Shown here: positions 21,760 to 34,983 of the stretch, one piece after another | Numbering within the stretch: the first letter of the stretch is position 1 | Layout of the letters: each line of letters begins with the position of its first letter | NCBI GenBank assembly: GCA_947471745.1 | Contig: CANJKZ010000956.1 | Location: forward strand, 248,001 to 312,000 | Direction of reading: 5' to 3' | Origin: Closterium sp. Naga37s-1 | Taxonomy: Eukaryota; Streptophyta; Zygnematophyceae; Desmidiales; Closteriaceae | Length of the DNA stretch: 64,000 bases | Translations under genes and position numbers: made by a program | Notes under the pieces: generated by a model | Seen by the model: the letters and a program-made list of their open reading frames with translations, nothing else | Databases searched by the model: none | What the model was told of the DNA's origin: nothing

Positions 21760-24700
21760 AGGGTGACTGTTACCTGTGTGTTCCACCCAACCCGGGCATT
21801 GAGGCTGCTGCTCTAGGTGCTAGTGAGTCTGCTGCTCCAGGTACTGGTGAGTCTTCTGCTCCAGGTGCTGGTGAGTCTGCTCTCTCTGGTACTGCACCTA
21901 CTGAGGCCTTGCACACTTTCACACTTGACTCTGGTGCTTCGCGCTCCTTCTTTCGCGACAGCACCACACTCACGCCGCTCAGTCGGCCTGTCGCAGTCTC
22001 CCTGGCTGACCCCTCTGGGGGCCCAGTCCTTGCGCACTCTTCCACGGTTCTCCAGTGTCCTGCGGCCCCGTCGGGCTTGCTGTCGGGACTCCACCTCCCC
22101 TCGTTCTCTACGAACTTGGTGAGTGGAGCTGACCTTCAGGACTTGTGGGTTGACTAGTTCACCCCTGGAGGTCAGCCTGTGACCCACTGCACTTGCTCTC
22201 GCACGGGCCGCCACCTGGCCACGTTCACCCGTCGGCCAGGGTCGAGTCTGTACACACTGTCTACTGCGTCTCCTCCGGTTCCTGCGTCTAGTCAGGTGTT
22301 TGCTGCTGCGTCCAGGTCTAGTCCAGCGTTTGCCCCCTGCTCGTGTCGTCCTCTGTCGCACGAGACTCTCCTTTGGCACCACCGCCTTGGTCACCCCTCC
22401 CTGCCTCGTCTTCGAGGTATGGCCTCCCGTACCCTTGTCTATGGTCTCCCCCAGTCCCTCCCTCCCCTTCCTCCGAGGCCTGCCCCTACCTGTGTTCCTT
22501 GTGTCGAGGGCCGGCAGCGCGCCGCTCCTCACTCCTCCAAGTTCCCTCCGACAGAGGCTCCCCTGCAGACTCTCCACATGGACATGTGGGGCCCAGCCCG
22601 CTTCCGTGGATAGGGTCACGAGTGTTACTTCCTGCTGGTCGTTGACGACTACTCGCGTTACACCACAGTCTTCCCCTTGCGCCGCAAGGGTGAAGTCACT
22701 GAGGTGATGATCGACTGGATACGCGGTGCCCGTCGCCAACTCAGCGAGAGTTTCGGCTCGGACCTTCCTGTTCTGCGTCTGCACTCAGACAGAGGTGGTG
22801 AGTTTTCCTCCGACCTTCTGAGGGCTTTCTGTCGTGCGGAGGGCATCCGCCAGACGTTCACGCTTCCGGCATCCCCATAGCAAAATGGGATTGCTGAGCG
22901 CCGCATTGGCATGGTCATGGACGTCGCTCGTACGTCCATGATTCATGCGGCTGCTCCCCATTTTCTGTGGCCGTTCGCGGTTCAGTACGCTGCGCATCAG
23001 ATCAACCTTCAGCCTCGTGTCTCCTTGCCGGAGACCACACCTACTCTGCGGTGGACGGGGAAGGTTGGCGATGCATCTGTGTTCCGTGTCTGGGGATCTC
23101 GAGCTTTTGTCCGCGATACTTCCGCGGACAAGCTGTCCTCCCGTGCCGTTCCCTGCGTCTTCCTTGGCTTCCCCCCTGACGCACCTGGGTGGCAGTTTTA
23201 CCACCCCACCTCACGTCGCGTTCTGTCCTCTCAGGACGTCACGTTTGACGAGTCGGTATCTTACTACCGTCTCTTTCCCTAGGGGTGCTGAGCCTGGGGT
23301 TGCTGAGTCTGAGGGTGCGGAGCCTGGGGGTGCTGAGCCTGAGCGTGTGGAGCCTGGGGGTACTGAGCCTGGGGTTGCTAAGTCTGGGGGTGCTGAGTCT
23401 GGGGGTGCTGAGCCTGGGGGTGCTGAGCCAGAGCGTGCTGAGTCTGGAGGTCCTCCGAGTGTCCCGTCACGGCGGGAGCCCCTCTCTCCACAGCGGCTAA
23501 GTGAGTGGTACGCTCGGCGCTGTAGCCGTGCTGCTGGAGCTACGGGGCCTGCTGCTGGAGGTGCTTTTGGAGCTGGAGCTGCTGGAGGTGCTGCTGGTGC
23601 TGGAGCTGCTGGAGCTGCTGGTCCTGGAGGTGCTGGTGCTGGAGGTACTGGCACTGTTGGAGGTCCTACTGGTGTTGGAGCTGCTGGAGGTGCTGGAGCA
23701 GCTGGTCCCGGAGGTGCTCGTAGTGGAGGTACTGGAGCTGCTGAGGCTGGTGGTGCTGCAGGAGTTGGAGCTGTAGGTGCTGGAGCTGTTGCTACTGGAG
23801 GTGCTGCTGGAGCTGCAGCTGCTGGAGGTAGTGGAGCTGGTGGTGCTACGGGAGTTGTAGCTGGAGACCCTGGAGCTGAGGGTACTGGTGCTGTCTCTGC
23901 TGTTTTTGGAGGCGCTGCGCGGCCGCGGCCGTACTACGTTCCGCTCCTTCAGCAGGTTCTAGTCTCCCGCCTTCTATTGGTCCTACTCCTCCCTTACTGA
24001 CTCCACTGCCTGTCCAGTCACAGTCGCAGTTATAGCCAGCCTCTCCACTGCCTGGTCCTTCTCCTTACTCTGGACCGACTAGAGGTCTTACGGAGCGTCG
24101 TGAGCCTGAGTCTCGTCCTGCGTCGCCAGAGTCTCGTCCTGCGTCACCCGAGTCTCGTCCTGAGTCGCCTGTTCGCGCTGTTTGCACTAGTCGACGTGTT
24201 CCGCGTCAGCGTCCTCCTGTCCCCGGCACTCACTCTATGATTCTGCGTCCTGCCACTGCTCCACAGCGTGTCCCTCTGCCGTCTCCCCCTGCGTCCTCTC
24301 TTCCTGACGGCCCGGACCCGGAGTCTGACTCCCTTCGTGCTGCAAGTCTTACTGTCACGCGTTTTCTGTCCACTGTTGTCACTGACCCTTCGTTTGAGTC
24401 CACTGCTGCGTCTGCTCTAGTTGCTGAGCTTGTTGACTTTGCTGCCGCCTGTCGTCTAGACTACGCCACAAGTCTTGTTGCTGAGTCTGAGTCTGTCTGT
24501 CCTCCGTCCGTCGGGGGTGAGTGTGCTCTTGGCACGGACGTCCTTGAGGACAAACAGGAGGAGTTTGAGTGCTTTGCCGCTGCTTTACCTCATCTCGTGT
24601 CCATGCTGCTTGTCCCTGAGGGAGACCTGGATGCACCAGACATCCCGACCCCGCGCTCTTACGCAGAGGCGATAGAGGGTCCCTACTCCTCTCAGTGGCA

Positions 24701-26222
24701 GACAGCCATGGACGCCGAGATGGCTTCCTGGAAGTCCACAGGCACCTACATCGACGAGGTTCCCTCGCCTGGGGCGAACATCGTCAGTGGCATGTGGATT
24801 TTCAGGGTGAAGCGGCCGTCAGGTTCTCCGCCTGTATTCAAGGCGCGTTACGTTGCACGAGGCTTCAGTCAGCGACAGGGAGTTGACTTCTTCCAGACCT
24901 TCTCCCCTACCCCGAAGATGACCACTCTTCGGGTGCTGCTGCACGTCGCCGCTCAGCGTGACTACGAGCTACACTCTCTTGACTTCAGCACAACCTTCCT
25001 ACAGGGCAGCCTGCACGAGGAGATCTGGCTGCGCCGCCCACTTGGCTTCACTGGGTCGTTTCCTGCTGGTACCCAGTGGAGCCTCCGGTGGCCAGTCTAC
25101 GGTCTCTGCCAGACACCCCGTGAGTGGCACGACACACTGAGGACGACTCTTGCTGCTCTTGGGTTTGCTCCTTCCACTGCTGACCCGTCGCTGTTTCTAC
25201 GCACCGACACCACTTTGCTGCCGTTCTACGTTCTCGTGTACGTAGACGACTTGGTCTTTGCTACTGCTGACACTGAGGCACTCGCCCACGTGAAGTCGGA
25301 GCTGCAGAAGAGACACACGTGCACAAACCTGGGTGAGCTGACAAGCTATCTTGGCTTGCGGATCACCCGGGACAGAGCACAGCGCACCATTACCTTGACT
25401 CAGTCACACATGGTGCAGCAGGTCCTTCAGCGCTTCGGCTTCACGTACTCCTCGCCACAGTCCACTCCTCTGCCTACCGGTCACTCGCTCTCAGCTCCAC
25501 CTTCGGACGAGTACGTAGAGCCGAGTGGCCCGTATCCAGAGCTTGTGGGCTGCCTCATGTACCTAATGACCTGCACTCGACCTGACCTTGCCTACCCTCT
25601 TAGCATTCTAGCACGCTATGTCGCTCCTGGCAGACACAGGAAGGAGCACATGGATGCAGCTAAGAGGGTGTTGCGCTACTTGTGTAGTACGTCGGGCATG
25701 GGGCTCGTGCTTGGAGGACGGGCTCGAGTTGTCCTCACTGGTCACGTAGACGCTTCTTGGGTTGACGACTTGGCTACGTAGCGGTCGTCACAGGGTTACA
25801 CCTTCAGCCTTGGCTCCGGCTCTGTCTCTTGGCGGTCTACCCGCTCGTCTTCAGTTCTCAGCTCCACTCGCGAGGCTGAGATCTACGCAGGGGCCATGGC
25901 TGCACAGGAGTTACGCTGGCTCACCTACCTGCTGATCGACCTGGGAGAGCCGCCTCGTTCTCCTCCAGTGCTGTACGTCGACAACAAGGCCATGATTGCC
26001 TTGTCTCAGGAGCACAAACTGGAGCAAAGAACAAAGCACATTGCTCTGTGCTACTTCCTTGCTCGAGAGTTGCAGCAGCGTGGCCAGCTTCGTCTTGCTT
26101 ACATGGCCACTCGGGCCAACACTGCTGATGTTTTCATCAAGGTACTTCCGCCTTGTGATCATCAGCGTTTCTGTACTGTTCTAGGCCTTGTACCTACTGT
26201 GCCTCACTTGCTTACTTCTTGA
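21760..26222 (+). pseudogene. Copia C pol fossil: protease, integrase, RT, RNase H
   Basis: Protease lies around 21910-22140 (LDSGASRSFFRD). The integrase zinc region is around 22360-22530 (LLWHHRLGHPSL) and the core around 22575-23000 (HMDMWGPA, LHSDRGGEFSS, QNGIAERRIG). A Gly/Ala/Glu-coding minisatellite linker spans about 23280-23930. RT lies around 24660-25560 (VLVYVDDLVFATAD) and RNase H around 25700-26200 (YVDNKAMIAL). The 24237-25780 part is the best preserved. Several breaks remain. Confidence 0.87.
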
Positions 26223-26451
26223 CTCTACTTGTACTGTGATCTCTATACATATACCTGTATGCTTACACTTGCTAGGTTGTGTTCACTGTATTGCTTGTTC
26301 TCCTTTATATAACTCTGCATGTGAACTGGCCTTGTGGCCATTTGCTTGTGCTCAGAATGCGTGGTGACGTCGTGATCCACCCTGAGCTTGCTTTGCCTTT
26401 CTTGACCGGTCTTGTGACCTCTTGTTCTCCCCCACCTTGCGTATGGGGGTG

Positions 26452-26481
26452 TGTCAAACTTATATGCCATAGTCTGTCTAG
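26452..26481 (+). repeat. Copia C 3' LTR, partial
   Basis: TGTCAAACTTATATGCC follows a GTATGGGGG polypurine tract, matching the start of the left LTR. Confidence 0.8.
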
Positions 26482-26489
26482 TCTGTCTA

Positions 26490-27760
26490 AAAGCCAGCGA
26501 GACCGTCGGCTCCACTACGCCGACCATCGAGCACGACGCCTCCCCGTCGCCTCGACTCTTGCCGCTGGAGTGGTCGACGTCCTTCGTCGATGACGTCTGC
26601 ATTGACGTCTGCTTCTCCATGCGCGGCTTCGCATCTCGACGTGGGCGACGGCTGGTCGATCGACCGCGGCCTCCCTTGATGTTGTCCTCGTCGCTGCCAT
26701 CGCAGTCGGGACACTTGTACGAAAGGTGGTCGGGGTCGTGGCAGATTCAGCACTCCCGCCGTCAACCACCACCTCCTTGGCCCTTGTCCCGCGTCGACCT
26801 CTTCTCGTCGACGTCCTTTGTCGACCGCCCACCTCCACTACCACCTCCGCCCGGCTTCCCGCGCTGCCCTTGCTGCTGATTCAGCTTCGTCGGTGCAGCG
26901 TAGTTTGCCTGAGGAAGGAGCTCCGTGGGCTGTTCGGCCTCCTGTATCGCCTCGTCTTGAAGAATGTAGCTGGTGATGGAGTCCTCGTCGAGGGACTCAC
27001 GCGTGGCGGGTACCATCATCATCCTCTTCATGAGGTTGTAGCCACGTGGCAGGCCCTTGACGATGGGGGAGATGTAGGACGCCGTCGAGTACTCAGCGCC
27101 TGCCATCAGCATCTCAGCCAGGATTCGTCGCGCACGATTGCAGTAGTCTGTCGCCAACTCTTGCTCGCCAATCCAAATGTGCGTAATCTTCTCCTCCAGC
27201 TGTCCGATGTACAGGTCGTCCCTGACCTGGTACATCGACGAGATGAAGTGCCATGCCCGGTGACCATCATCAAGTTGCTTTCGACAGCTCCTGAGTGCCA
27301 GCTGCACCACCGGCGAGCAGCACCTTGAAGTGACCATGAACGCGAGCAAGTGAGCCGCACAAAACTCCCCGCGCAGCTCGATATCGTCCACGGGCGGAAT
27401 TGGCACGGTGCTGTCGGCGAAGCCCTTCAGCCCGGCGACCTCCAGCTGAGGTTCTATCGACGCCACCGTCGACCTTGATCACCCCTTTCTGCTTCGTGCC
27501 TTCACTGCCGCTGACTCGTGCGCCGCCGTCGACCTCGTCGTCGACGCCACCTTCGTTTCGTACCGGACGATGAGATGCAGGACGGGAAGGGTGTTCCGTC
27601 GCCCACTTCGACCGGATGCCCAACTCGACGATCAGCAAGGGGATCGTCCCATACTCGCCGTCCGCGTGGCGTTTCCTCACGTCAGCCAAGTGTGCCTCCA
27701 AGGTGTCCGCTGCATCAGCTACGGGGTCGACCATGGTGACTATCGCTGCTGCCGGCATAC
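26490..27760 (-). pseudogene. Copia B gag fossil
   Basis: Read on the - strand, it begins near 27758 (MPAAAIVTMVDPVADAADTL). It contains a UBN2-like Gag region around 27350-26960, with FISSMYQVRDDLYIGQLEEK and LPRGYNLMKRM. A glycine-rich stretch and a CCHC-type knuckle follow near 26750-26705, then the start of the protease region (EASCSMVGVVEPTVSLA), at which copia C is inserted. It belongs to a broken element. Confidence 0.82.
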
Positions 27761-27834
27761 GAACGACTTAGTAGGTGCAAAAGTTGGCTCCTATCTGAAG
27801 GTAATCTGCGGGGCCGTCTACGCTAACTGCACCA

Positions 27835-28863
27835 TGCGGACATTCACTCTACAACGGTAGTGAGCTAGACTACGGGGGTTGGCACAAACTACTAGGAGTG
27901 ATCATAGCTTTGCTTAGTTCCTTAGTGCTTGCACATACACGGGAGAAATCGGCAAGAGTTTCACTAGGCAAAGTTGGAATTACAGAATAGTAGAACAAGC
28001 AATGACAACAATGACTACATCAGGCACCTAGCAACTCTGCAGCTAGCCTGGTCGACCGATTGCAGAGCATGGTCGACCGCCTGCCAGCGTTGCGTAGGGG
28101 AGCCGCGCCAGCACTGTAGAAAGGCGACCTGCCAACACAGCAGGTCGACGGTGTGCCAACGCTGCAGCAGAGCGGTTGTCCAGCGTTGCCCCGTAGAAGA
28201 CAGAAGTGCGCACGCTCGCAGGTGCGCGCAGACGATTGGCCCGACTTGCACCGTTGTGCATCCGTCGGCTGTTGTCTGCGCCTAACAAGCCACATCGACT
28301 TCGGGATACCAACCCAAAGTCGCCTTCGCCATCGCGACCTCGACGGCGTTTGCGTGCCTCCGCATAACTCGCCGAGCAGGTTACCCGGTCGACCTGGACA
28401 ACCCCAAGTGCCTCTGGTCGACCACCGGGTCCCTCTGGTCGACCACCAGGTGCCCCTGGTCGACCATAGCTCCCGTCGAGCTACCCCCTGGTCGACGGAC
28501 CCCTTCCGTCGACCAAAACTGTCAGCTGTTGTCGCCGAGCTCCCCTTGACGACCACTGCTCACTTGTCAGTCAACGGACTGCTCCGTTGACCTCCTAGTC
28601 GAACTGCAGGTCGACGGACTGCTCTGTCGACCTCCCGGTCGAAATGCCCCTCCTGGTCAACGGCCCACCCGTCGCCCAGACCAGTCAGTTGCAGCTGTCG
28701 AGCTCCCTGGTCGACAGCAACACCACAGCGGTCCCCTGCAGCTCGACGAAGCCTGTCAAGCAGCTCTCCCACTAAGAACGGTCGGCTGCTACTCCCGTAC
28801 ATCCGACCAAGTTGTCGGCGTTGCCCAAGCAAGGGCGGGGCCAACACTCCACTCCCGTTAACA
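27835..28863 (-). repeat. Copia B right LTR (its 5' LTR)
   Basis: It is the partner of 15759-16788. Read on the - strand, TGGTGCAGTTAG directly follows it where a primer-binding site is expected. The CCAAC target copy follows at 28864-28868. Confidence 0.92.
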
Positions 28864-28868
28864 CCAAC

Positions 28869-30000
28869 AACATTGCCGACGCCTTGACCCGACCATCTAT
28901 GCAAACCGCAGCTGTACTAGTCGCCTGCACCAACCCGATTTTAACAGGACTATTCACCCACGGCTACACGATCGACAGGTTCTTCAAGACTCTTCACCAA
29001 CGGGCTACGACGCCACACGGGAAATGTTACCTAAAAGCCGGTACGAACCGGATTTGGGTCCCGGCATACCAACCCCTCCGAGAGTTGCTGACGCAGGAGG
29101 TTCATGACTCCAACCTCTCCGGGCATTTCGGCATCAACAAAAGACTCAAGTTGCTGCAGCGGAATTATTATTGGTCCGACATGCTAACGGACGTGAAACG
29201 CTACGTGACAACATGCCCAACCTGCAAAGCCATGAAGTCATCGCGGGAACGGCCAGCTGGATTGCTGCAGCCCCTCGAGCCACCCGAACGACCGTGGCAA
29301 CAAGTGACAATGGACTTCGTCATGGGACTGCCAGCTGGCACAAGTGGCAACGGCTCGGTGTTAGTCATCGTTGACCGATTAACAAAAATGGCGCACTTCG
29401 CACCATACCAAACGACGATCACAGCCGAACAAACAGCGAAGCTGTTCATCTCCACCGTTATACGCATACACAGGTTACCTTCGGCGATCGTCAGCGATCA
29501 GGATCCGAAATTTATGTCGAAATTCTGGCAAGAGACATGGGCGCAGTATGGCACCCGTATGCAATTTTCGTTGTCTTACCACTCGCAAACCGACGGTCAG
29601 ACCGAGAGGACAAATCAGACCATGGAGTAGCTGATACGCACCAACTGCCCCGACCTGACCAAGTGGGAGGATTCGCTCCCGATGTTGGAGTTTGCGTATA
29701 ACAACGCACCCTCCGCCACGACCAAACAATCGCCATTTTATATAAATTACGGGATCGACCCCGTGGTACCCTCATCCACGACCCTCGACAATCCGGTACC
29801 ACGATCGCAACAGTTCGTCACGGAACTTCAAGCAGTCCGCGACAAAGCAGCCGAGTTTATCCGGAAGGCTAATACCGTCGCTAGCCGCAACGGTGACAAA
29901 CACAGAAGGGATGTACCCTTTCGCGTCGGGCAGATTGTCCTCATGGACACGAAGAATCTTCGACTGCCCCAGCCTGCAAAACTTTGCCCCCGCTACGTGG
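28869..30000 (+). pseudogene. Gypsy integrase fossil
   Basis: The gypsy coding region resumes with the end of RNase H (NIADALTRPS). The integrase zinc region has HFGINKRLKLLQRNYYW and CPTCKAMKSS. The catalytic core has MDFVMGLP, VIVDRLTKMAHF, VSDQDPKF and SYHSQTDGQTERTNQ, giving the D, D, E pattern. The segment ends at a CGTGG target copy (29996-30000), where the TRIM-like element begins. It is broken at least once. Confidence 0.9.
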
Positions 30001-30062
30001 TGTTAGAATCCCAACCACTAGATCATTGGGATAAAAGGGCTTGTTTGTGTAGCGGGTTCGTG

Positions 30063-30192
30063 TGTGAAGAAAGAAAATAGGAATGAATGAACTAGGAAAC
30101 AGGAGGGTACAAGTAGGAAAACCTAGAAGTGTTGTACCCCATATTGTTTAACCCACTACAGCCTACACAGACTATAGCATATAAGTTTGACA
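30063..30192 (-). repeat. Copia D left LTR (its 3' LTR)
   Basis: It starts TGTGAAGAAAG and ends AAGTTTGACA on the + strand. The CACCCCCATAG next to it is the polypurine tract read from the other strand. Confidence 0.92.
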
Positions 30193-30399
30193 CACCCCCA
30201 TAGGCAAAGTGGGGGAGAACAAGAGGTCGCAAGACCAGTCAAGCAAAGCAAAGCAAGCAAGCTCAGGGTGGATCACAATGTCACCACACAGTCCGAGCAC
30301 AAGAGTAAAGGCCAAAAGGCCAGTTCACATGCAAGATCATATATAAAGGTAAACAGGCAAGTGCAGGTATAGAAAGATCACAGTACAAGCAAGGTCAAG

Positions 30400-33300
30400 A
30401 AGTGAGCAAGTGAGGCCAAGTAGGCACAAGACCTAGCATCGTACAGAAGCGCTGATGATCACCAGGCGGAAGTGCCTTGGTAAAGATATCAGCAGTGTTG
30501 GCCTCAGAGGCCACGTAAGCAAGTCGCAGCTGACCACGCTGCTGCAGCTCACGAGCAAGGAAGTAGCGAAGAGCAATGTGCTTCGTTCTGTGCTCCAGTC
30601 TGTGCTCCCGACACAAGGCCAGCATGGCCTTGTTGTCTACGTACAGAACTGGAGGAGAACGAGGCGGCTCTCCAAGGTCAGTCAGCAGGTAGGTGAGCCA
30701 GCGTAACTCCTGTGCAGCCATGGCCCCTGCGTAGATCTCAGCCTCACAACTGGAGCTGAGAACAGAAGACGAGCGGGTAGACCGCCACGAAACAGAGCCG
30801 GAACCAAGGCTGAAGGTGTAACCCTGTGACGACCGCTGAGTAGCCAGGTCGTCAACCCAAGACGCGTCTGCGTGACCAGTAAGGACCACTGGACTCCGCC
30901 CTCCAAGCACTAGCCCCATGCCCGACGTACTGCACAAGTAGCGCAACACCCTCTTCGCTGCAGCCATGTGCTCTGGTCGGTGTCTCCCAGGAGCAACATA
31001 GCGTGCCAAGATGCTAAGAGGGTATGCTAGGTCAGGTCGTGTGCAGGTCATCAGGTACATGAGGCAGCCAACAAGCTCTGGGTACGGGCCACTCGGCTCT
31101 ACGGACTCATCCGAAGGCAGAGCTGAGAGCGAGTGGCGAGTAGACAGAGGAGTGGCCTGAGGCGAGGAGTACGTGAAGTCGAAGCGCTGAAGGACCTGCT
31201 GCACCATGTGTGACTGAGTCAGGGTAATGGTGCGCCGTGCTCTGTCCCGAGTGATCTGCAAGCCAAGATAGCTGCGCAGTTCACCCAGGTCTGTGCACAT
31301 GTGTCTCTTCTGCAGCTCGGACTTCACGTGGGCGAGTCCAGCAGTGTCAGCCGTAGCAAAGACCAAGTCGTCGACGTACACGAGGACGTAGAACGGCGGC
31401 AGTAAAGTGTCGGTGCGAAGAAACAGCGACCGGTCAGCAGTAGAAGGAGCAAACCCAAGAGCCGCAAGAGTAGTCCTCAGTGTGTCGTGCCACTCACGGG
31501 GCGCCTGGCAGAGACCGTAGACTGGCCGCCGGAGGCTCCACTGGGTACCAGCAGGAAACGACCCAGTGAAGCCAGGTGGGCGGCGCAGCCAGATCTCCTT
31601 GTGCAGGCTGCCCTGCAGGAAAGCAGTGCTGAAGTCAAGAGAGTGAAGCTCGTAATCTCGCTGAGCAGCAACGTGTAGTAGAACCCGAAGAGTGGTCATC
31701 TTCGGGGTCGGGGAGAAGGTCTGAAAGTAGTCAACTCCCTGCCGCTGACTGAAGCCTTGAGCCACGTAACGCGCCTTGAAGACAGGGGGAGAACCCGGCG
31801 GCCGCTTCACCCTGAAAATCCACATGCCACTGACGATGTTCGCCCCAGGTGGGGGAACCTCGTCGACGTAAGTGCCTGTGGACTTCCAGGAAGCCATCTC
31901 TGCATCCATGGCTGACTGCCACTAAGAGGAGTAGGGACCCTCGATCGCCTCAGCGTATGATCGAGGAGTCGGGATGTCTGGTGCATCCGGGTCTCCCTCA
32001 GGGGCAATCAGCGTGGACACGAGATGAGGCAAAGCAGCAGCAAAACACTGGAACTCCTCCTGCCTGTCCTCAAGGACGTCCGTGCTAAGAGCACACTCAC
32101 CCGCGACGGACGGAGGACAGACAGACTCAAACTCAGCAACGAGACTAGTGGCGTAGTCTAGACGACAGCGAGCAGCAAAGTCGACAAGCTCAGCAACGAA
32201 GGCAGATGCAGCAGTGGACTCAAAGGAAGGGTCAGTAACAACAGTGGCCAGGAGACGCGTGACAGTAGGACTGGCAGCACGAAGAGAGTCAGACTCTGGG
32301 TCAGCAGGAACAGGAAGAGAGGACTCTGGAGGAGACGGCAACGGGACACGCAGAGGAGCAGTGGAAGGACGCAGTGCCATCTGGTGTGTGCCTGGGACTG
32401 CAGGAGGACGCGGACGCGGAGCACGACGACTAGTGCGAGCAGCACGAACAGGCGACGCAGGTTGAGACGCAGGCTCACAACGCTCAGCAAGACCTCCAGT
32501 AGGACCAGTGTAGGGAGAAGGAGCAGGAAGGGGGGAGGCGGGCTGTAACTGTGACTCGGACTGGACAGGCTGTGGACACTCTAAGGGAGGAGCAGGACCA
32601 GTAGAGGGCGGGAGACCAAGAACCTGCTCAAGGAGCGGAACGAAGTACGGCCGCGGCCGCGCAGCGCCTCCAGAACCAGCAGGGACAGCACCAGCACCCC
32701 CAGCGTCAGCACCAGCGCCAGCAGCACCTCCAGCTCCAACAGCCCTAGAAGCACCAGCGCCAGCAGCACCACCAGCGCCAACACCCACAGCAGCGTCAGC
32801 TCCAGCAGCTCCAGCTCTAGCAGGACCGTCAGCTCCAGTACCGCCAGCAGCACCCCCAGTCCCAGTAGCTCCAGTACCGCCAGTACGAGCACCTCCAGGA
32901 CCAGGAGCAACAGTAGCACCTCCAGCTCCAGCAGCTCGGCTCCAGCGTCGGGCAAACCACTCGCGCAGCTCCTGCGGAGAGAGTGGCTCCCGCCTCGACG
33001 AAGCACCGCCAGAGGCCACCCGAGCAGACCCAGCACCCCCAGGCTCCGCACCCCCAGGCTCCGGACCCCCAGGCTCAGCACCCCAAGACTCCGCACCCCC
33101 AGGCTCAGCACCCCCAGACTCAGCACCTCGAGACTCAGCACCCCCAGGCTCCGCACCCCCAGGCTCAACACCCCCAGACCCGGCACCCACAGGCTCAGCT
33201 CCCCTAGCAGCACCAGACTCAACAGCTACCTCGACAGGCTCGACAGCGTCTACCTGGGACACACCTGACGGGGCAGGACCCTGAGGGGGGAAAGGGTATA

Positions 33301-34920
33301 CCGGGGGAGGACCTGGCGCAAGGAAGAGCGGCGGCGGGGGGAGGGGCGCAGTGCGGTAGGGGAAGAGACGGTAGTAAGGCACCGACTCGTCAAAGGTGAC
33401 GTCCTGGGAGGACAGAACACGGCGCGAGGTGGGGTGGTAAAACTGCCACCCAGGCGCGTCAGGGGGGAAGCCAAGGAAGACGCAGGGAACAGCACGGGGG
33501 GACAGCTTGTCCGCAGACGAGTCGCGGACAAACGCTCGAGATCCCCAGACCCGAAACGCAGACGCATCACCAACCTTCCCCGTCCACCGCAAGGTGGGGG
33601 AGGTCTCTGGCAAGGAGACCCGGGGCTGAAGGTTGAGCTGATGCGCTGCGTACTGAACCGCAAACGGCCACAGAAAATGGGGGGCAGCCGCATGGATCAT
33701 GGACGTACGAGCGACGTCCATGACCATGCCAATGCGGCGCTCAGCAATCCCATTTTGCTGTGGAGAAGCCGGAAGCGTGAAGGTCTGGCGGATGCCCTAT
33801 GCACGACAGAAGGCTCCCAGACGAGCAGAGGAAAACTCCCCGCCTCTGTCAGAGTGCAGACGCAGAACAGGAAAGTCCGAGCCGAAACTCTCTCGGAGGT
33901 GGAGACGAGCTGCGCGGATCCAGTCGATCAACACCTCAGTGACGTCACCCTTGCTGCGCAAGGGGAACACGTGGTGTAACGCGAGTAGTCGTCAACCACC
34001 AACAGGAAGTAACGCTCGTGACCCTGGCCACGCACGCGGGCGGGGCCCCACACGTCCATGTGAATAGTCTGCAGTGGAGCCGCTGTCGGAGGAAACTCGG
34101 AGGAGTGAGGGGCGGCGCGCTGCCGTCCCTCGACGCAGGGGACGCAGGTAGGGGCAGGCCCCGGAGGCAGGGGAGGTAGGGACCGGGGGAGACCAGAGAC
34201 AAGGACACGGGAGGCCATGCCTCGGAGACGAGGCAGGGAGGGGTGACCAAGGCGGTGGTGCCAAAGGAGAGTCTGGTGGGACAGGAGACGACACGAGCAG
34301 GGAGCAGACTCAGGACCAGACCTGGACGCTGCAGCCAACACCTGACGCGACGCAGCGACCTGACCAGACTCAGTAACCGGAGGAGACTCAGTAGTCAGTG
34401 TGTACAGGCTCGACCCCGGTCGACGGGTAAACGTGGCCAAGTGTCGGCCCGTCCGAGCACACGTACAGTGGGTCACCCGCTGACTCGCAGGAGTGAACTG
34501 GTCAACCCCCCGATCCTGTAGATCAGCACCACTCACCAAGTTTGTAGAGAACGAGGGGAGGTAGAGACCGGACAGGGTGCCAGAGGGGGCTGCCGGACAC
34601 GGTAAGACAGTGGAGAAGCTAGCAAGGACAGGACCCCCAGAGGGGTCCGCCAGGGAGACCGCAACCGGCCGACGAAGCGGCGTAAGCGTGGTGCGGTCTC
34701 GAAAGAAGGAGCGGGAAGCACCCGAGTCAAGGGTGAAGGTGTGTAGGGCCTGAGCCGACGTGGTACCTGAGAGAGCAGACGCACCAGCACCTGGGGCAGT
34801 AGACGCACTAGCACCTAGAGCAGCAGTCTCACCAGCACCTAGAGCAGCAGCCTCAATGCCCGGGTCAGGCGGAACACACAGGTAGCAGTCACCCTCATCA
34901 CTAGTAGACACAGCATACAT
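30400..34920 (-). pseudogene. Copia D pol fossil (copy 1)
   Basis: Read on the - strand: protease about 34750-34540; integrase zinc region about 34270-34120 (LLWHHRLGHPSL); integrase core about 34060-33650 (HMDVWGPA, LHSDRGGEFSS); a Gly/Ala/Glu/Pro-coding minisatellite linker about 33220-32600; RT about 31920-31300 (VLVYVDDLVFATAD); RNase H about 30880-30420 (YVDNKAML, VASEANTADIFTKAL). Long stretches are open, but the element has a few breaks. Confidence 0.9.
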
Positions 34921-34983
34921 GGCAGCAAGAATAGCATCATAATCAAGATCAAAGATAGCAACCCCCGCCCTAGACAGGTCTCC

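Larger units (their letters stand above)
19719..26481 (+). mobile_element. Copia C: Ty1/copia retrotransposon, fossil, inserted in copia B
   Basis: The left LTR at 19719-19849 is complete. The right LTR is recognisable only in part, from 26452. The LTR start TGTCAAACTTATATG, the glycine-rich Gag and the pol order place it in the same group as copia A and copia D. It lies in the - strand protease region of copia B. No clear target duplication is visible. The coding region has several breaks. Confidence 0.88.
15759..28863 (-). mobile_element. Copia B: Ty1/copia retrotransposon with 1-kb LTRs, fossil, inserted in gypsy pol
   Basis: LTRs of 1030 and 1029 bp (15759-16788, 27835-28863) start TGCGGA and end GTTAACA. 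The target duplication CCAAC occurs at 15754-15758 and 28864-28868. Coding parts read on the - strand: Gag from about 27750, a zinc knuckle near 26730, integrase at about 19350-18730 and RNase H at about 18000-16960. The RT core is not recognisable. It hosts copia C and a probable solo LTR. By eye, the first 300 bp of the LTRs differ at roughly 17 positions. It is broken in several ways. Confidence 0.9.
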
